From positions 1 to 41,417 of the forward strand of contig JALEKN010000008.1 in the NCBI GenBank assembly GCA_022769125.1: 41,417 nt of DNA, in the 5' to 3' direction. The notes under the pieces were generated by a model. The model searched no databases. It was not told where the DNA came from and saw nothing but the letters and a program-made list of their open reading frames with translations. Of the stretch, positions 8,127-17,043 are shown one piece after another (position 1 is the stretch's first letter; each line of letters begins with the position of its first letter). The translations under genes were made by a program, and so were the position numbers. Source of the stretch: Agathobacter sp. (GTDB taxonomy: Bacteria; Bacillota; Clostridia; Lachnospirales; Lachnospiraceae).

Positions 8127-9108
8127 CAACGATATCAAGACAGGACAATTGAAGAAAGTATATCTCATATATGGGCAGGAGACATATCTGATCCGGCAGT
8201 ATCGCGACAAGTTAAAGCGGGCAATTGTGGCAGAAGATGACACAATGAATTTTTCATCATATGAGGGGAAGGATATCAGCCAGAATGAAATTATCGATCT
8301 GGCTGAGACACTCCCGTTTTTTGCGGACAAAAGGCTGATCCTGATTGAGGGAAGCGGCTGGTTTGACGGTTCGGGTGAGGATATCGCTGCGTATCTGCCT
8401 ACGGCACCGGAAAGTACCTTTTTTCTTTTTGTGGAAGAAAAAGTGGACAAGCGTTCCAAGTTGTACAAGACAGTGGCAAAAGAGGGCTATATTGCAGAGA
8501 TTGGCGCGCAAAATGAGGAGACGCTGCAGCGGTGGGTGCTTGGCCGATTGAAAAGAGAGGGAAAGGGAATCACGCAGCAGGCGTATCGTCTTTTCATCGA
8601 AAAAACTGGGACTGATATGGAAAATATTGACCGGGAGATGGAAAAACTTATCTGCTATACACTTGAGAAAGAGACGATTGAGCCGGAGGATGTAGAGGCA
8701 ATCACAACAGAGCAGACGCAGAATAAGATTTTTGATATGGTAGATGCAATTTCCTCCCATCAACAGAAGCGGGCGCTGGACCTGTACTATGATCTGCTCG
8801 CTTTAAGGGAACCATCCATGCGCATTCTGTATCTGATAACGCGGCAATTTCATGTCCTTGCAATTGTGAAAGCAATGAGTAACCAGGGATTTGGAAATAA
8901 AGATATCGCTTCAAAAGCGGGATGTCCGGAGTGGGCGGTGCGAAAGTATGCAGCTCAGTGTAAAGGGTATTCACTCGACCAGATTAAACAGGCAATCAAG
9001 GATGGCACAGAACTTGAAGAGGCGGTAAAGACCGGACAACTGAATGATCAGCTGGCAGTAGAACTTTTTATCTTACAGTACAGTACAAAAAAAGCCCCAT
9101 CGACATGA
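8113..9108 (+). CDS. holA: DNA polymerase III subunit delta
   Basis: 331 residues. The HolA fold is seen in LKKVYLIYGQETYLIRQY at the N-terminus (a degenerate P-loop-like region typical of delta), then FADKRLILIEGSGWF, and the C-terminal clamp-loader collar helices. The delta subunit opens the beta sliding clamp as part of the clamp-loader complex. ATG 8113 is preferred, with GAGG at 8102-8105; GTG 8101 in frame would include that site. Its stop codon lies in the loop of the convergent terminator shared with rpsT. The neighbours comEC, rpsT and gpr fit the usual Clostridia order. Confidence 0.93.
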   Translation: MRQIDNDIKTGQLKKVYLIYGQETYLIRQYRDKLKRAIVAEDDTMNFSSYEGKDISQNEIIDLAETLPFFADKRLILIEGSGWFDGSGEDIAAYLPTAPESTFFLFVEEKVDKRSKLYKTVAKEGYIAEIGAQNEETLQRWVLGRLKREGKGITQQAYRLFIEKTGTDMENIDREMEKLICYTLEKETIEPEDVEAITTEQTQNKIFDMVDAISSHQQKRALDLYYDLLALREPSMRILYLITRQFHVLAIVKAMSNQGFGNKDIASKAGCPEWAVRKYAAQCKGYSLDQIKQAIKDGTELEEAVKTGQLNDQLAVELFILQYSTKKAPST

Positions 9109-9129
9109 CGGTATCGATGGGGTTTATTT
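9095..9129. terminator. Bidirectional terminator between holA and rpsT
   Basis: CCCCATCGA (9095-9103) and TCGATGGGG (9114-9122) are perfect 9-bp arms around a 10-base loop. On the plus strand TTTATTTAT follows; on the minus strand the complement of the AAAAAAA run at 9087-9093 provides a stronger U-tract for rpsT. The holA stop codon (9106-9108) lies in the loop, so the left arm is coding sequence of holA. Confidence 0.85.
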
Positions 9130-9156
9130 ATAATCGAGGGTTAATTATTTTGCCGA

Positions 9157-9420
9157 TTAGGCAATTCCGTTTACGAGCTTAGCTAAACGGGATACTTTTC
9201 TAGCGGCATTGTTCTTATGGTAAACACCCTTAGAAGAAGCAGCTTCGATAACAGAAGTAGCATTCTTAAGCTCAGCCTCTGCAGCAGTCTTATCACCTGC
9301 AACAACAGCAGCCTCTACTTTCTTAATAGATGTCTTAACCTCAGATCTGATTGCTTTATTGCGAGCAGCCTTAATCTCGGTAACTAAAATTCTTTTCTTA
9401 GCAGATTTAATGTTAGCCAA
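9157..9420 (-). CDS. rpsT: 30S ribosomal protein S20
   Basis: 87 residues, full length: ANIKSAKKRILVTEIKAARN at the start and GVYHKNNAARKVSRLAKLVN near the end, which are S20 hallmarks. S20 binds 16S rRNA early in 30S assembly. The start is TTG (complement of 9418-9420), placed 8 bases after GGAGGT on the minus strand; no ATG is suitable. In E. coli, S20 also starts with UUG and represses its own translation, so the weak start may matter here too (inference). It is transcribed against holA and gpr, a usual arrangement. Confidence 0.97.
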   Translation of the reverse strand: MANIKSAKKRILVTEIKAARNKAIRSEVKTSIKKVEAAVVAGDKTAAEAELKNATSVIEAASSKGVYHKNNAARKVSRLAKLVNGIA

Positions 9421-9463
9421 TCCGGTACACCTCCATTTTAATTCATTTCATACAATATTTATC

Positions 9464-9498
9464 TTCCGTTAAAGCCGGACACGGACGTTTCAACGGAA
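9464..9498 (-). promoter_or_regulatory. rpsT leader hairpin
   Basis: TTCCGTT (9464-9470) and AACGGAA (9492-9498) are perfect 7-bp inverted arms in the untranslated leader of rpsT, which is roughly 85 bases by the promoter below. It could serve S20 autoregulation or mRNA stability; only the pairing is seen. Confidence 0.35.
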
Positions 9499-9510
9499 AC
9501 ATACTAGAGT

Positions 9511-9540
9511 ATAATATTCCTAGCATTAGGCGTTTGTCAA
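9511..9540 (-). promoter_or_regulatory. rpsT sigma-A promoter
   Basis: On the minus strand a perfect -35 TTGACA (9540-9535) is followed, 18 bases later, by TATTAT (9516-9511). This is a strong vegetative promoter, fitting a ribosomal protein gene. Confidence 0.75.
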
Positions 9541-9663
9541 TACATAAATTTCTTTTTTTCGGAAAAAATAGAAGAAAAATAACCGGATACCGGAACAGTA
9601 AGAAGAAAGACGCTTATTATAAATAAAAATAGGCGGAGAATGCAGGTAAGGAGGCGGCTGTTT

Positions 9664-10638
9664 ATGCTGGAGGAAAACTATCCGATCCGAACGGATCTTG
9701 CGCTCGAAACGCAGGAGCGCATCGGGCACGGCAGTGGGACAATCAAGGGAGTTGATTTTTCAGAAAATAAACTGGAAAACGGAATTACAATAAGTACGGT
9801 ACACATTCTGACCCGCAATGCAGAAAAGACTATGGGGCGTCCGAGAGGATATTACATTACAATCGAGGCTCCGGACATGATTGACAACGACGAGGGATAT
9901 CATAGGGAAATATCGGTAGAATTGGCAAAAATCATTCGAAAGCTCCTCCCGGATATCGGTAAGGAGCCGGATGAGAATATTTCTGCTCTTGTAGTTGGAC
10001 TTGGAAACCGGGCGGTGACGCCGGATGCTCTTGGACCGCGTGTGATCGACAATATGTTTATTACACGGCACATTATCAAGGAATATGGAAAATATGCGTT
10101 TGGAAATGAACATGTGAGTAAAATCAGCGGGATAGTTCCGGGAGTTATGGCCCAGACAGGAATGGAGTGTCTTGAAATTGTGCGGGGGGTTGTAAAGGAG
10201 ACACACCCGGACTTTGTGATTACGGTAGATGCACTTGCTGCACGGAATGCGAAACGTCTTTGCCGTACCATTCAGCTTACAGATACGGGAATAACACCCG
10301 GAAGCGGGATAGGGAATCATAGACACGCATTAAATAGGGAGAGCGTCGGTGTGCCAGTGCTTTCGCTTGGAGTCCCTACTGTAGTGGATGCCGCAACCAT
10401 CGTAAATGATACTATGTACAACCTGATTGCTGCGATGAACCAGAGCGAGGCTCTCGGAACGCTTACGGATTCTTTGGAAAGCCTTGATGAGGCGGAAAAA
10501 TATGAATTGATCCGAGAACTTCTCTCGCCTAACCTAAATGCGATGTTTGTAACACCAAAGGACATTGATGAATCGATAAAGAGGCTTAGTTTTACGATTT
10601 CGGAAGGAATTAATATTGCGTTTTCGCAACAGGAATAG
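9664..10638 (+). CDS. gpr: Spore germination protease GPR
   Basis: 324 residues from ATG 9664, which follows AAGGAGG (9646-9652); an in-frame ATG at 9640 lies upstream of that site and is rejected. GPR degrades small acid-soluble spore proteins during germination. Family landmarks: the propeptide region NYPIRTDLALE, LVVGLGNRAVTPDALGPRV with one catalytic-type Asp, TVDALAARN with the second, and TGITPGSGIGNHR. It is made in the forespore as a zymogen and self-processed (known of the family). It pairs with spoIIP downstream, showing that the host makes spores. Confidence 0.95.
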   Translation: MLEENYPIRTDLALETQERIGHGSGTIKGVDFSENKLENGITISTVHILTRNAEKTMGRPRGYYITIEAPDMIDNDEGYHREISVELAKIIRKLLPDIGKEPDENISALVVGLGNRAVTPDALGPRVIDNMFITRHIIKEYGKYAFGNEHVSKISGIVPGVMAQTGMECLEIVRGVVKETHPDFVITVDALAARNAKRLCRTIQLTDTGITPGSGIGNHRHALNRESVGVPVLSLGVPTVVDAATIVNDTMYNLIAAMNQSEALGTLTDSLESLDEAEKYELIRELLSPNLNAMFVTPKDIDESIKRLSFTISEGINIAFSQQE

Positions 10639-10684
10639 GTGGAACAGATCCGGCATATAATGTGATACCAAGGGTGGTGAGTAT

Positions 10685-11890
10685 TTGATCAGACGACTGA
10701 TTTCACTTTTTATGGCATGCATTATGAGTTTTTTTCTGCCACAGATTTCAACAAACGGGGCACATGGCGTTTCTTTTCTCTCGAAGGAACTTGTAACGTC
10801 TGTTGCCCCGGTTCTTTCGTATAATGAGGAGACAATTGCAAAAAAAGAGCAATTGGCAGCCGGAGCTGAGTATGAGAATCAGCGTGCACTAGGGCTGTCA
10901 AGGAGCGGAGGGGAACAGGAACAAGCCGGGCAGGCTGATTCCCGGAATGCCACAGAACAACCGGAGAACACGAAAGCAGACAGCTTCGGATTGGATGATC
11001 CAAAAGAAAGCCCATCACAGGAGGCAGACAGTCAGTCACAGGATGAGGAAAAGTCAACGCAGACATTTCAGATTTTGTGGCCGGACGATACAACTGTGGA
11101 GGAGCAAGTGCACAATGATACGGCAGTGACGGATGCCAAACTGCTTGAAAAATTAAATGATTTTGACTACTTGATACAAAATTATTACATAGTGGACAGC
11201 AGTACTACAATTCGAAGCTCGGACATTAGTGCAGCAGAGCTTCTGGCAAAGAATCTGACAGTCCAAAGAGATGCGGATGGTCCGCAGATCCTGATTTATC
11301 ACACACATTCCCAGGAAACCTATGGAGGTGCGCCGGAGGGGGATGATGAGAACTCTGTCGTGGCGGTAGGAGAATTCCTGGCGAAACTTCTGACGGAAAA
11401 ATATGGTTTCTCAGTTCTGCATCACACAGGGGAGTATGATGTGAATGACCGGGACCATGCATATTCCAATGCAGCCCCTTCGTTGAAAAAACTGCTGGAG
11501 GAGAATCCAACCATTGAGGTTGTCATAGATCTGCACAGAGACAGTGTCCCTGATGAAAGCCATCTTGTGACGACGATAGATGGAAAGAAATGTGCCAAGA
11601 TCATGTTTTTTAATGGCTTGTGCCGGACAACGGCGAGAGGGGAGCTGACAAAAATGCAAAATCCGTATCTGCAGGATAATCTTGCGTTTTCTTTGCAGAT
11701 GCAGCTTGCAGCCGCAGAAAGGTATCCCGATTTTACAAGAAAAATTTATCTCAAGGGATATCGCTATAACATGCATATGTGCCCAAAATCTCTTCTGGTA
11801 GAAGTGGGGGCGCAGAACAATTCGCTGGAGGAGGCAATGAATGCGATGGAGCCGCTTGCGGATCTGCTCGCGGATGTGCTGCAAAATTGA
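10685..11890 (+). CDS. spoIIP: Stage II sporulation protein P (cell-wall hydrolase)
   Basis: 401 residues. An N-terminal hydrophobic anchor (LISLFMACIMSFFLP) is followed by a low-complexity Glu/Gln/Ser linker (about 55-135) and then the SpoIIP amidase/endopeptidase domain. Domain landmarks are ILIYHTHSQETYGG (His and Glu ligands), VVIDLHRDSV and LLVEVGAQNNSLEEA near the end. With SpoIID and SpoIIM it drives engulfment by cutting septal peptidoglycan. The start is TTG 10685 after GGTGGTGAG; an in-frame ATG at 10712 is possible but would clip the anchor. It follows gpr by 46 bases, likely as one sporulation unit. Confidence 0.92.
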   Translation: MIRRLISLFMACIMSFFLPQISTNGAHGVSFLSKELVTSVAPVLSYNEETIAKKEQLAAGAEYENQRALGLSRSGGEQEQAGQADSRNATEQPENTKADSFGLDDPKESPSQEADSQSQDEEKSTQTFQILWPDDTTVEEQVHNDTAVTDAKLLEKLNDFDYLIQNYYIVDSSTTIRSSDISAAELLAKNLTVQRDADGPQILIYHTHSQETYGGAPEGDDENSVVAVGEFLAKLLTEKYGFSVLHHTGEYDVNDRDHAYSNAAPSLKKLLEENPTIEVVIDLHRDSVPDESHLVTTIDGKKCAKIMFFNGLCRTTARGELTKMQNPYLQDNLAFSLQMQLAAAERYPDFTRKIYLKGYRYNMHMCPKSLLVEVGAQNNSLEEAMNAMEPLADLLADVLQN

Positions 11891-11909
11891 GTGGCGCGGA
11901 TATGTGGAG

Positions 11910-12014
11910 CATGATATAATGAGCGCAGCGAAATTATATCAGACGCGAAGTGCGAAGCACGGATGCGCATAAAATATCATCTATCATGTGCGAAAGCACA
12001 TGATATAATGAGCG
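11910..12014. repeat. REP-like palindromic element with flanking direct repeats
   Basis: The 16-mer CATGATATAATGAGCG occurs at 11910-11925 and again at 11999-12014. Within and around it are three hairpins: TGATATAAT (11912-11920) with ATTATATCA (11933-11941); GTGC-GAA-GCAC at about 11950-11960; and 10-bp arms TATCATGTGC (11982-11991) and GCACATGATA (11996-12005) around a GAAA tetraloop. No coding potential is seen. The compact nested palindromes with terminal repeats suggest a small repeat-family element between spoIIP and udp. Confidence 0.6.
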
Positions 12015-12039
12015 TACAAGTCACAAGAGGAGGGATATG

Positions 12040-12816
12040 ATGGTAGATTATACAGAAGGTTCAGGAAAACAGTATCACACAGGGGTTGGCCCGGGGGACG
12101 TCGGGGAATATGTGATTCTGCCGGGCGATCCAAAGCGGTGTTCCAAAATCGCGGCACACTTTGACAATCCCGTATTGGTAGCGGACAGCAGGGAATATGT
12201 TACATATACAGGAACGATTGATGGTGTGAAGGTAAGTGTTACATCAACAGGAATCGGTGGTCCATCCGCCGCTATTGCAATTGATGAACTAACAAAGTGC
12301 GGGGCACACACCTTTATTCGTGTCGGAACCTGTGGAGGAATGCAGGAAGAGGTTCTGGGAGGCGATATCGTGATTGCGAACGGTGCAGTCCGCATGGAAG
12401 GGACAAGCCGGGAATTTGCTCCAATCGAATATCCGGCGGTACCGGATGTCAATGTCATGAATGCATTGATTGAGGCAGCAAAGAAGCAGAACATCCGCCA
12501 TCACGTAGGCGTTGTACAGTGCAAGGATTCCTTCTTCGGACAGCATGAACCGCAGATCATGCCGGTCAGCTATGAACTGGAACAGAAGTGGGAGGCCTGG
12601 AAGCGCATGGGATGTCTGGCATCCGAGATGGAATCGGCGGCACTCTTTATTGCGGGCAGTTTTCTTCGCGTACATGTTGGTTCCTGTTTTCTGGTAGTGG
12701 CGAATCAGGAGCGTGCAAAGCTTGGATTGGAGAATCCACAGGTACATGATACCGAGCTTGCCATCCGCACTGCGGTGGAAGCAATCCGGATATTGATCCG
12801 GCAGAGCAGAAAATAA
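12040..12816 (+). CDS. udp: Uridine phosphorylase
   Basis: 258 residues, like E. coli Udp (253). It cleaves uridine with phosphate to uracil and ribose-1-phosphate. The nucleoside phosphorylase fold shows VILPGDPKR near the N-terminus, [27 protein letters not shown] (phosphate site) and [10 protein letters not shown] (ribose site). AGGAGG (12028-12033) is 6 bases before ATG 12040; ATG 12037 is only 3 bases away and less likely. It is the first gene of the nucleoside block, with its own spacing from bmp, so it may be a separate transcript. Confidence 0.92.
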   Translation: MVDYTEGSGKQYHTGVGPGDVGEYVILPGDPKRCSKIAAHFDNPVLVADSREYVTYTGTIDGVKVSVTSTGIGGPSAAIAIDELTKCGAHTFIRVGTCGGMQEEVLGGDIVIANGAVRMEGTSREFAPIEYPAVPDVNVMNALIEAAKKQNIRHHVGVVQCKDSFFGQHEPQIMPVSYELEQKWEAWKRMGCLASEMESAALFIAGSFLRVHVGSCFLVVANQERAKLGLENPQVHDTELAIRTAVEAIRILIRQSRK

Positions 12817-12824
12817 GAATAGAG

Positions 12825-12862
12825 AAGGAGTTGTTGCGCAAGGGGCGTGACAACTGTTCCTT
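12825..12862 (+). terminator. Hairpin after udp
   Basis: GTTGTTGCGC (12830-12839) pairs with GCGTGACAAC (12845-12854), allowing two G-T pairs, around a 5-base loop; AAGGA and TCCTT extend the stem across a bulge. There is no clean T-run, so it may be a weak terminator or a processing site. Confidence 0.4.
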
Positions 12863-12886
12863 TACTGCAGGTGCACGGATTTAGGA

Positions 12887-12915
12887 TTGTAAAATAAAGG
12901 CATCCGTGATAAAAT
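12887..12915 (+). promoter_or_regulatory. Sigma-A promoter of the nucleoside transport genes
   Basis: TTGTAA (12887-12892), an exact 17-base spacer, and TAAAAT (12910-12915), about 50 bases before the lipoprotein start. No operator palindrome was recognised. Confidence 0.65.
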
Positions 12916-12963
12916 GATACATGTTTCTTAAAAACATTCATATTGAAAAGAGGAGGAATTCAA

Positions 12964-14178
12964 ATGAAGAAGATTATTTCTTTATTGCTTACAGCCGGCC
13001 TTATGATCGGTTGTTTGGCAGGATGCGGAAGCAATAGCGCCGATTCTAACGATGCGGCAGACAATTCTGCATCAGGCGCAGATGCTGCTTCTGAGTACAG
13101 CGTTGCAATGATCACAGACTATGGTGATATCACCGACCAGTCATTCAACCAGACTACTTACGAAGCTTGCAAGGAATTCTGTGAGGCACAGGGTATTCAG
13201 TTTAACTACTACAAGCCATCCGGAGATTCAACCGCAGAGCGTGTTGCTTCTGTTGAGAAGGCAATCGATGACGGATACAATGTAATTGTTATGCCGGGAT
13301 ATGCATTCGGTGGAACATTGGTTGAGGTATCTGAGTCTTACAAGGATGTTAAGTTTATCGCTCTTGACGTTGCAGCGGGAGATATCCTTGAGGCAGGTGT
13401 TGCAAAGGCAGGCGAGACCTATGACTACAATCCGGCTAACTGGAATGTAAATGATTACTGCTACATGGATAATGTATACTGCGCAATCTATCAGGAAGAG
13501 CTTTCCGGATACATGGCAGGATATGCAGCAGTTAAGCTTGGATATACTGAGCTTGGATTCTTGGGAGGAATGGCAGTTCCTGCAGTTATCCGTTTCGGAT
13601 TTGGATTTGTACAGGGTGCTGACGCAGCAGCTGCTGAACTTGGAATTACTGTTAACTTAAAGTACGCATATGGCAACCAGTTCTACGGTGATGGTGATAT
13701 TACCGCTGCTATGGATACCTGGTATGGCGATGGCACACAGGTTGTATTTGCCTGTGGTGGTGGAATTTACACTTCTGCAGCAGAGGCAGCAGCTAAGGTT
13801 GGTGGCAAGGTAATCGGTGTTGATAGTGACCAGTCTCCAATCATTGATGGCGGATATGGCGAGGGAATGACCGTTACTTCAGCTATGAAGGGTCTTTACC
13901 CAACTACCTACGATACACTTACTGATGTCATTGTAAACGGCAATTGGGCAAACTACGCTGGAAAGATTACAACTCTTGGTCTTGTATCTGACGAACCTAC
14001 TGAGAACTATGTACAGATTCCAATGGATACTACCCAGTGGAGTGATTCCTTTACACAGGATGATTACAAGGCTCTTGTAGCATCTATGCGTGCCGGAGAT
14101 ATCACAGTTTCCAACGATACTACTGCTATGCCGGCTACCACTAACGTGAATGTCAGTGACCTTGGCAACCTGAAGTAA
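12964..14178 (+). CDS. BMP-family nucleoside-binding lipoprotein
   Basis: 404 residues from ATG 12964, 7 bases after AGGAGG (12951-12956). The signal sequence ends in the lipobox L18-A-G-C21. The mature part is a BMP/PnrA-like solute-binding domain: VAMITDYGDITDQSFNQ, VIVMPGYAFGGTL, YMAGYAAVKLG and GKVIGVDSDQS. Such proteins bind purine or pyrimidine nucleosides outside the membrane for an ABC importer, and the importer genes follow. Its codons are noticeably biased, suggesting high expression. A strong terminator separates it from the ATPase gene, which favours excess binding protein over transporter. Confidence 0.9.
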   Translation: MKKIISLLLTAGLMIGCLAGCGSNSADSNDAADNSASGADAASEYSVAMITDYGDITDQSFNQTTYEACKEFCEAQGIQFNYYKPSGDSTAERVASVEKAIDDGYNVIVMPGYAFGGTLVEVSESYKDVKFIALDVAAGDILEAGVAKAGETYDYNPANWNVNDYCYMDNVYCAIYQEELSGYMAGYAAVKLGYTELGFLGGMAVPAVIRFGFGFVQGADAAAAELGITVNLKYAYGNQFYGDGDITAAMDTWYGDGTQVVFACGGGIYTSAAEAAAKVGGKVIGVDSDQSPIIDGGYGEGMTVTSAMKGLYPTTYDTLTDVIVNGNWANYAGKITTLGLVSDEPTENYVQIPMDTTQWSDSFTQDDYKALVASMRAGDITVSNDTTAMPATTNVNVSDLGNLK

Positions 14179-14224
14179 GCTGTATTGACAGAAACATATA
14201 ACTGCATAGTGATATATGCATGAC

Positions 14225-14285
14225 AAAAAGCTGTTGTGCCGGATGACTCATATCTGAGTCGAACCGGTGTAACAGCTTTTTTGTT
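14225..14285 (+). terminator. Strong terminator after the BMP lipoprotein
   Basis: AAAAGCTGTT pairs with AACAGCTTTT, with inner CCGG/CCGG and GACTCA/TGAGTC stems, followed by TTTTTTGTTTTT. It probably attenuates read-through into the transporter genes. Confidence 0.85.
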
Positions 14286-14324
14286 TTTAAAGCGGTTTTC
14301 TTTCTTTTTTTTTCAGAGATGTCA

Positions 14325-14333
14325 TGGTATAAT
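14325..14333 (+). promoter_or_regulatory. Extended -10 promoter of the ABC transporter genes
   Basis: TGG followed by a perfect TATAAT (14328-14333) forms an extended -10 element about 48 bases before the GTG start. The -35 region is a T-rich run without a good hexamer. Confidence 0.55.
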
Positions 14334-14380
14334 CAATAGTATGTTTAACACCAATAATGTTGGGAGAGAGGAGTAGGACT

Positions 14381-15922
14381 GTGGAACAACCTTATGCTAT
14401 TGAAATGCTTAACATTACCAAAAGGTTCCCGGGTATAGTCGCCAATGATAACATATCACTTCAATTGAAAAAGGGAGAGATACATGCACTTCTTGGCGAA
14501 AATGGGGCGGGAAAGTCTACGCTTATGAGTGTATTGTTCGGACTGTATCAGCCGGAAGAGGGAATAATCAAAAAGGATGGAAAGGAAGTAAAGATCCAGA
14601 ATCCCAATGATGCAAATGACCTTGGAATAGGAATGGTACATCAGCACTTTAAGCTGGTTGAGTGCTTTACGGTACTTGACAACATCATTCTTGGAGTAGA
14701 ACCGAATAAAGCGGGATTTTTAAAGAAGAACGAGGCACGCAAGAAGGTGCTTGAGTTGTCTGAAAAGTACGGACTTGCCATCGATCCGGATGCCCTGATC
14801 GAGGACATTACGGTAGGAATGCAGCAGCGTACCGAAATCTTAAAAATGCTCTATCGTGACAATGAGATCTTAATCTTTGATGAACCGACTGCGGTACTTA
14901 CTCCGCAGGAAATATCAGAACTGATGCAGATTATGAAAAATCTTGCAGCGGAAGGGAAAAGCATCCTCTTTATTTCGCACAAACTTGCAGAAATCATGGA
15001 AGTTGCTGACAGGTGTACTGTTATCCGAAAAGGCAGGTATATCGGAACAGTTGAGACCGCCAAGACTTCGATGGAAGAATTGTCTGCAATGATGGTTGGC
15101 CGTAATGTCAATTTCCATGTTGAAAAGGACGAGGAAAAGCTTGGCGACGAGGTATTATCCATTGAGAATATGACGGTTGCCTCCAAGATTCACAAGAATA
15201 ACGCAGTCAAGAATGTATCCTTGAAGATCCGTGCCGGAGAGATTGTATGCATTGCCGGAATTGATGGCAATGGACAGACGGAGTTTGTTCATGGACTTAC
15301 CGGATTGGAGCCACTGGTGAGCGGAAAAATCACGATGTGTGGCAAGGATATTACCAAAGCTTCCATCCGTGAGCGCAGCGTCATGGGAATGAGCCATATT
15401 CCTGAGGACAGACACAAACATGGTCTGGTGCTGGATTATACGCTTGAGGATAATCTGGTACTCCAGAGATACTTTGAGCCTGAATTTACCAGCAAGGCAG
15501 GGTTTTTAAAGCGGAAGAACATTAGACAATATGCAACCAAGCTGATCGAACAGTATGATGTGCGTTCCGGACAGGGACCGGTCACAATTGCAAGAAGCAT
15601 GTCCGGTGGTAATCAGCAGAAGGCGATCATCGCACGTGAGGTAGACCGCAATCCGGAGCTTCTGGTTGCGGTTCAGCCGACAAGAGGTCTGGATGTTGGC
15701 GCTATTGAGTATATTCACAAGCAGCTGATCGCGCAGCGGGATGCGGGCAAGGCTGTGCTGCTTGTTTCCTTGGAATTGGATGAGGTTATGGATGTCCCGG
15801 ATCGTATCTTGGTTATGTACGAGGGGGAGATTGTAGGAGAGTTTGATCCAAAGAAGACAACACAGGAAGAACTTGGTCTGTATATGTCCGGTGCGAAGAG
15901 AAACGAGGTGGCTGTATCATGA
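14381..15922 (+). CDS. nupO: Nucleoside ABC transporter ATP-binding protein, two NBDs
   Basis: 513 residues from GTG 14381, preceded by GAGAGGAG (14366-14373). NBD1 has Walker A GENGAGKS (39-46), a relaxed signature (TVGMQQRTEI) and Walker B LIFDEPTA. NBD2 has a degenerate Walker A (IDGNGQTE) but a good signature MSGGNQQK, as usual in NupO/YufO and RbsA-type ATPases. It powers uptake of nucleosides captured by the BMP lipoprotein. It overlaps the first permease gene by 4 bases (ATGA), so translation is coupled. An in-frame ATG at 14357 is upstream of the ribosome site. Confidence 0.9.
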   Translation: MEQPYAIEMLNITKRFPGIVANDNISLQLKKGEIHALLGENGAGKSTLMSVLFGLYQPEEGIIKKDGKEVKIQNPNDANDLGIGMVHQHFKLVECFTVLDNIILGVEPNKAGFLKKNEARKKVLELSEKYGLAIDPDALIEDITVGMQQRTEILKMLYRDNEILIFDEPTAVLTPQEISELMQIMKNLAAEGKSILFISHKLAEIMEVADRCTVIRKGRYIGTVETAKTSMEELSAMMVGRNVNFHVEKDEEKLGDEVLSIENMTVASKIHKNNAVKNVSLKIRAGEIVCIAGIDGNGQTEFVHGLTGLEPLVSGKITMCGKDITKASIRERSVMGMSHIPEDRHKHGLVLDYTLEDNLVLQRYFEPEFTSKAGFLKRKNIRQYATKLIEQYDVRSGQGPVTIARSMSGGNQQKAIIAREVDRNPELLVAVQPTRGLDVGAIEYIHKQLIAQRDAGKAVLLVSLELDEVMDVPDRILVMYEGEIVGEFDPKKTTQEELGLYMSGAKRNEVAVS

Positions 15923-17043
15923 AAAAATTATTGAAAAACAGTGGCGTACAGTCATTTATTGCATCTTTGATCTGTATCGTCATCGGCATGTTTGTCGGTT
16001 TTTTGTTTTTGCTTGCAATTGAACCAAGCGGGGCAGGTGAGGCGATTCTTGCCGTGGCAAAGAATTTCTTTGCATACAGCAGAAGAGCTACACAGCTTAA
16101 ATACTTGGGAAGTACGCTTGTCAAGACAGCACCGCTTCTGATGTGCTCGCTTTCCGTTTTGTTTTCGTATAAGGTAGGTCTTTTTAACATTGGAGCGGCA
16201 GGACAGTATGTCATGGGCGCATGTGCATGCCTGTATGCGGCGATCATGCTCGGATGGGGATGGCTGCCATGTATGATTTTAGCTGCTGTTGCAGGCGGTG
16301 TGTACGGAGCGATCACAGGTCTGCTTAAAGCGTATGCCAATGTCAACGAAGTAATCTCCGGCATCATGCTCAACTGGATCGGACTATATTTTACGAACAT
16401 GGTTTTAAGCCAGGCAAAGGATGCCAGCAGCGCATATACATATCCACTGCAGAATAAGGGACCGAAGGCAATTCTTCCATCACTTGGATTGACATCTGTA
16501 TTTGGTGATAACAAGTATGTTGGAATTGCAATTCCACTTGCGGTTATTTTTGCTATTCTGGTATGGGTTCTTTTGGAAAAGACAAAACTTGGATATGAGT
16601 TAAAAGCAACCGGATTTAATAAGAATGCGGCTAAGTATTGCGGAATGGCGGAGAAACGCAACGTGATTTTATCACTGGTGATCAGTGGTGTGCTTGCAGG
16701 TCTTGCAGGCTCCTTTATGTATCAGACAGATATGGAGCAGTGGCAGGTAACGATCGCTTCCGTTCCGGGTATGGGATTTAACGGTATCGCAGCTGCCTTT
16801 CTTGGAGGCTTAAATCCAATCGGAGCTATCTTTTCATCCTTCTTTATCCAGCATATTACGGATGGCGGCTCCAATGTTGATCTTAGTATTTACTGTTCAC
16901 AGATTTCAGATCTGATCTCTTCACTGATCATTTATCTGTGTGGCTTCGTCGCATTTATCAAATATGCGATGAACACAGGAATTGCCAAGTCAGAAGAGAA
17001 AAAGGCTGCCAAAGCAGTAGCTGAGAAAGGAGGAGACAAGTAA
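15919..17043 (+). CDS. nupP: Nucleoside ABC transporter permease 1
   Basis: 374 residues with about ten hydrophobic segments, of the BPD_transp_2 (YufP/NupP) type: LYAAIMLGWGWLPCM, YANVNEVISGIMLNWIG and VPGMGFNGIAAAFLGGLNP. The last is the conserved motif that contacts the ATPase in this family. The N-terminal periplasmic stretch near residues 45-70 is typical of the longer of the two permeases. It overlaps neighbouring genes at both ends, as expected for subunits made in fixed ratio. Confidence 0.9.
   Translation: MKKLLKNSGVQSFIASLICIVIGMFVGFLFLLAIEPSGAGEAILAVAKNFFAYSRRATQLKYLGSTLVKTAPLLMCSLSVLFSYKVGLFNIGAAGQYVMGACACLYAAIMLGWGWLPCMILAAVAGGVYGAITGLLKAYANVNEVISGIMLNWIGLYFTNMVLSQAKDASSAYTYPLQNKGPKAILPSLGLTSVFGDNKYVGIAIPLAVIFAILVWVLLEKTKLGYELKATGFNKNAAKYCGMAEKRNVILSLVISGVLAGLAGSFMYQTDMEQWQVTIASVPGMGFNGIAAAFLGGLNPIGAIFSSFFIQHITDGGSNVDLSIYCSQISDLISSLIIYLCGFVAFIKYAMNTGIAKSEEKKAAKAVAEKGGDK

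Noticed and set aside
12863-12963. Purine or other riboswitch before the BMP lipoprotein
   Set aside because: The leader after the -10 is only about 40-45 bases and shows no conserved aptamer core.
15813-16661. 282-codon minus-strand frame across the permease gene
   Set aside because: Antisense to the conserved permease; the long open frame follows from codon bias of the sense strand.
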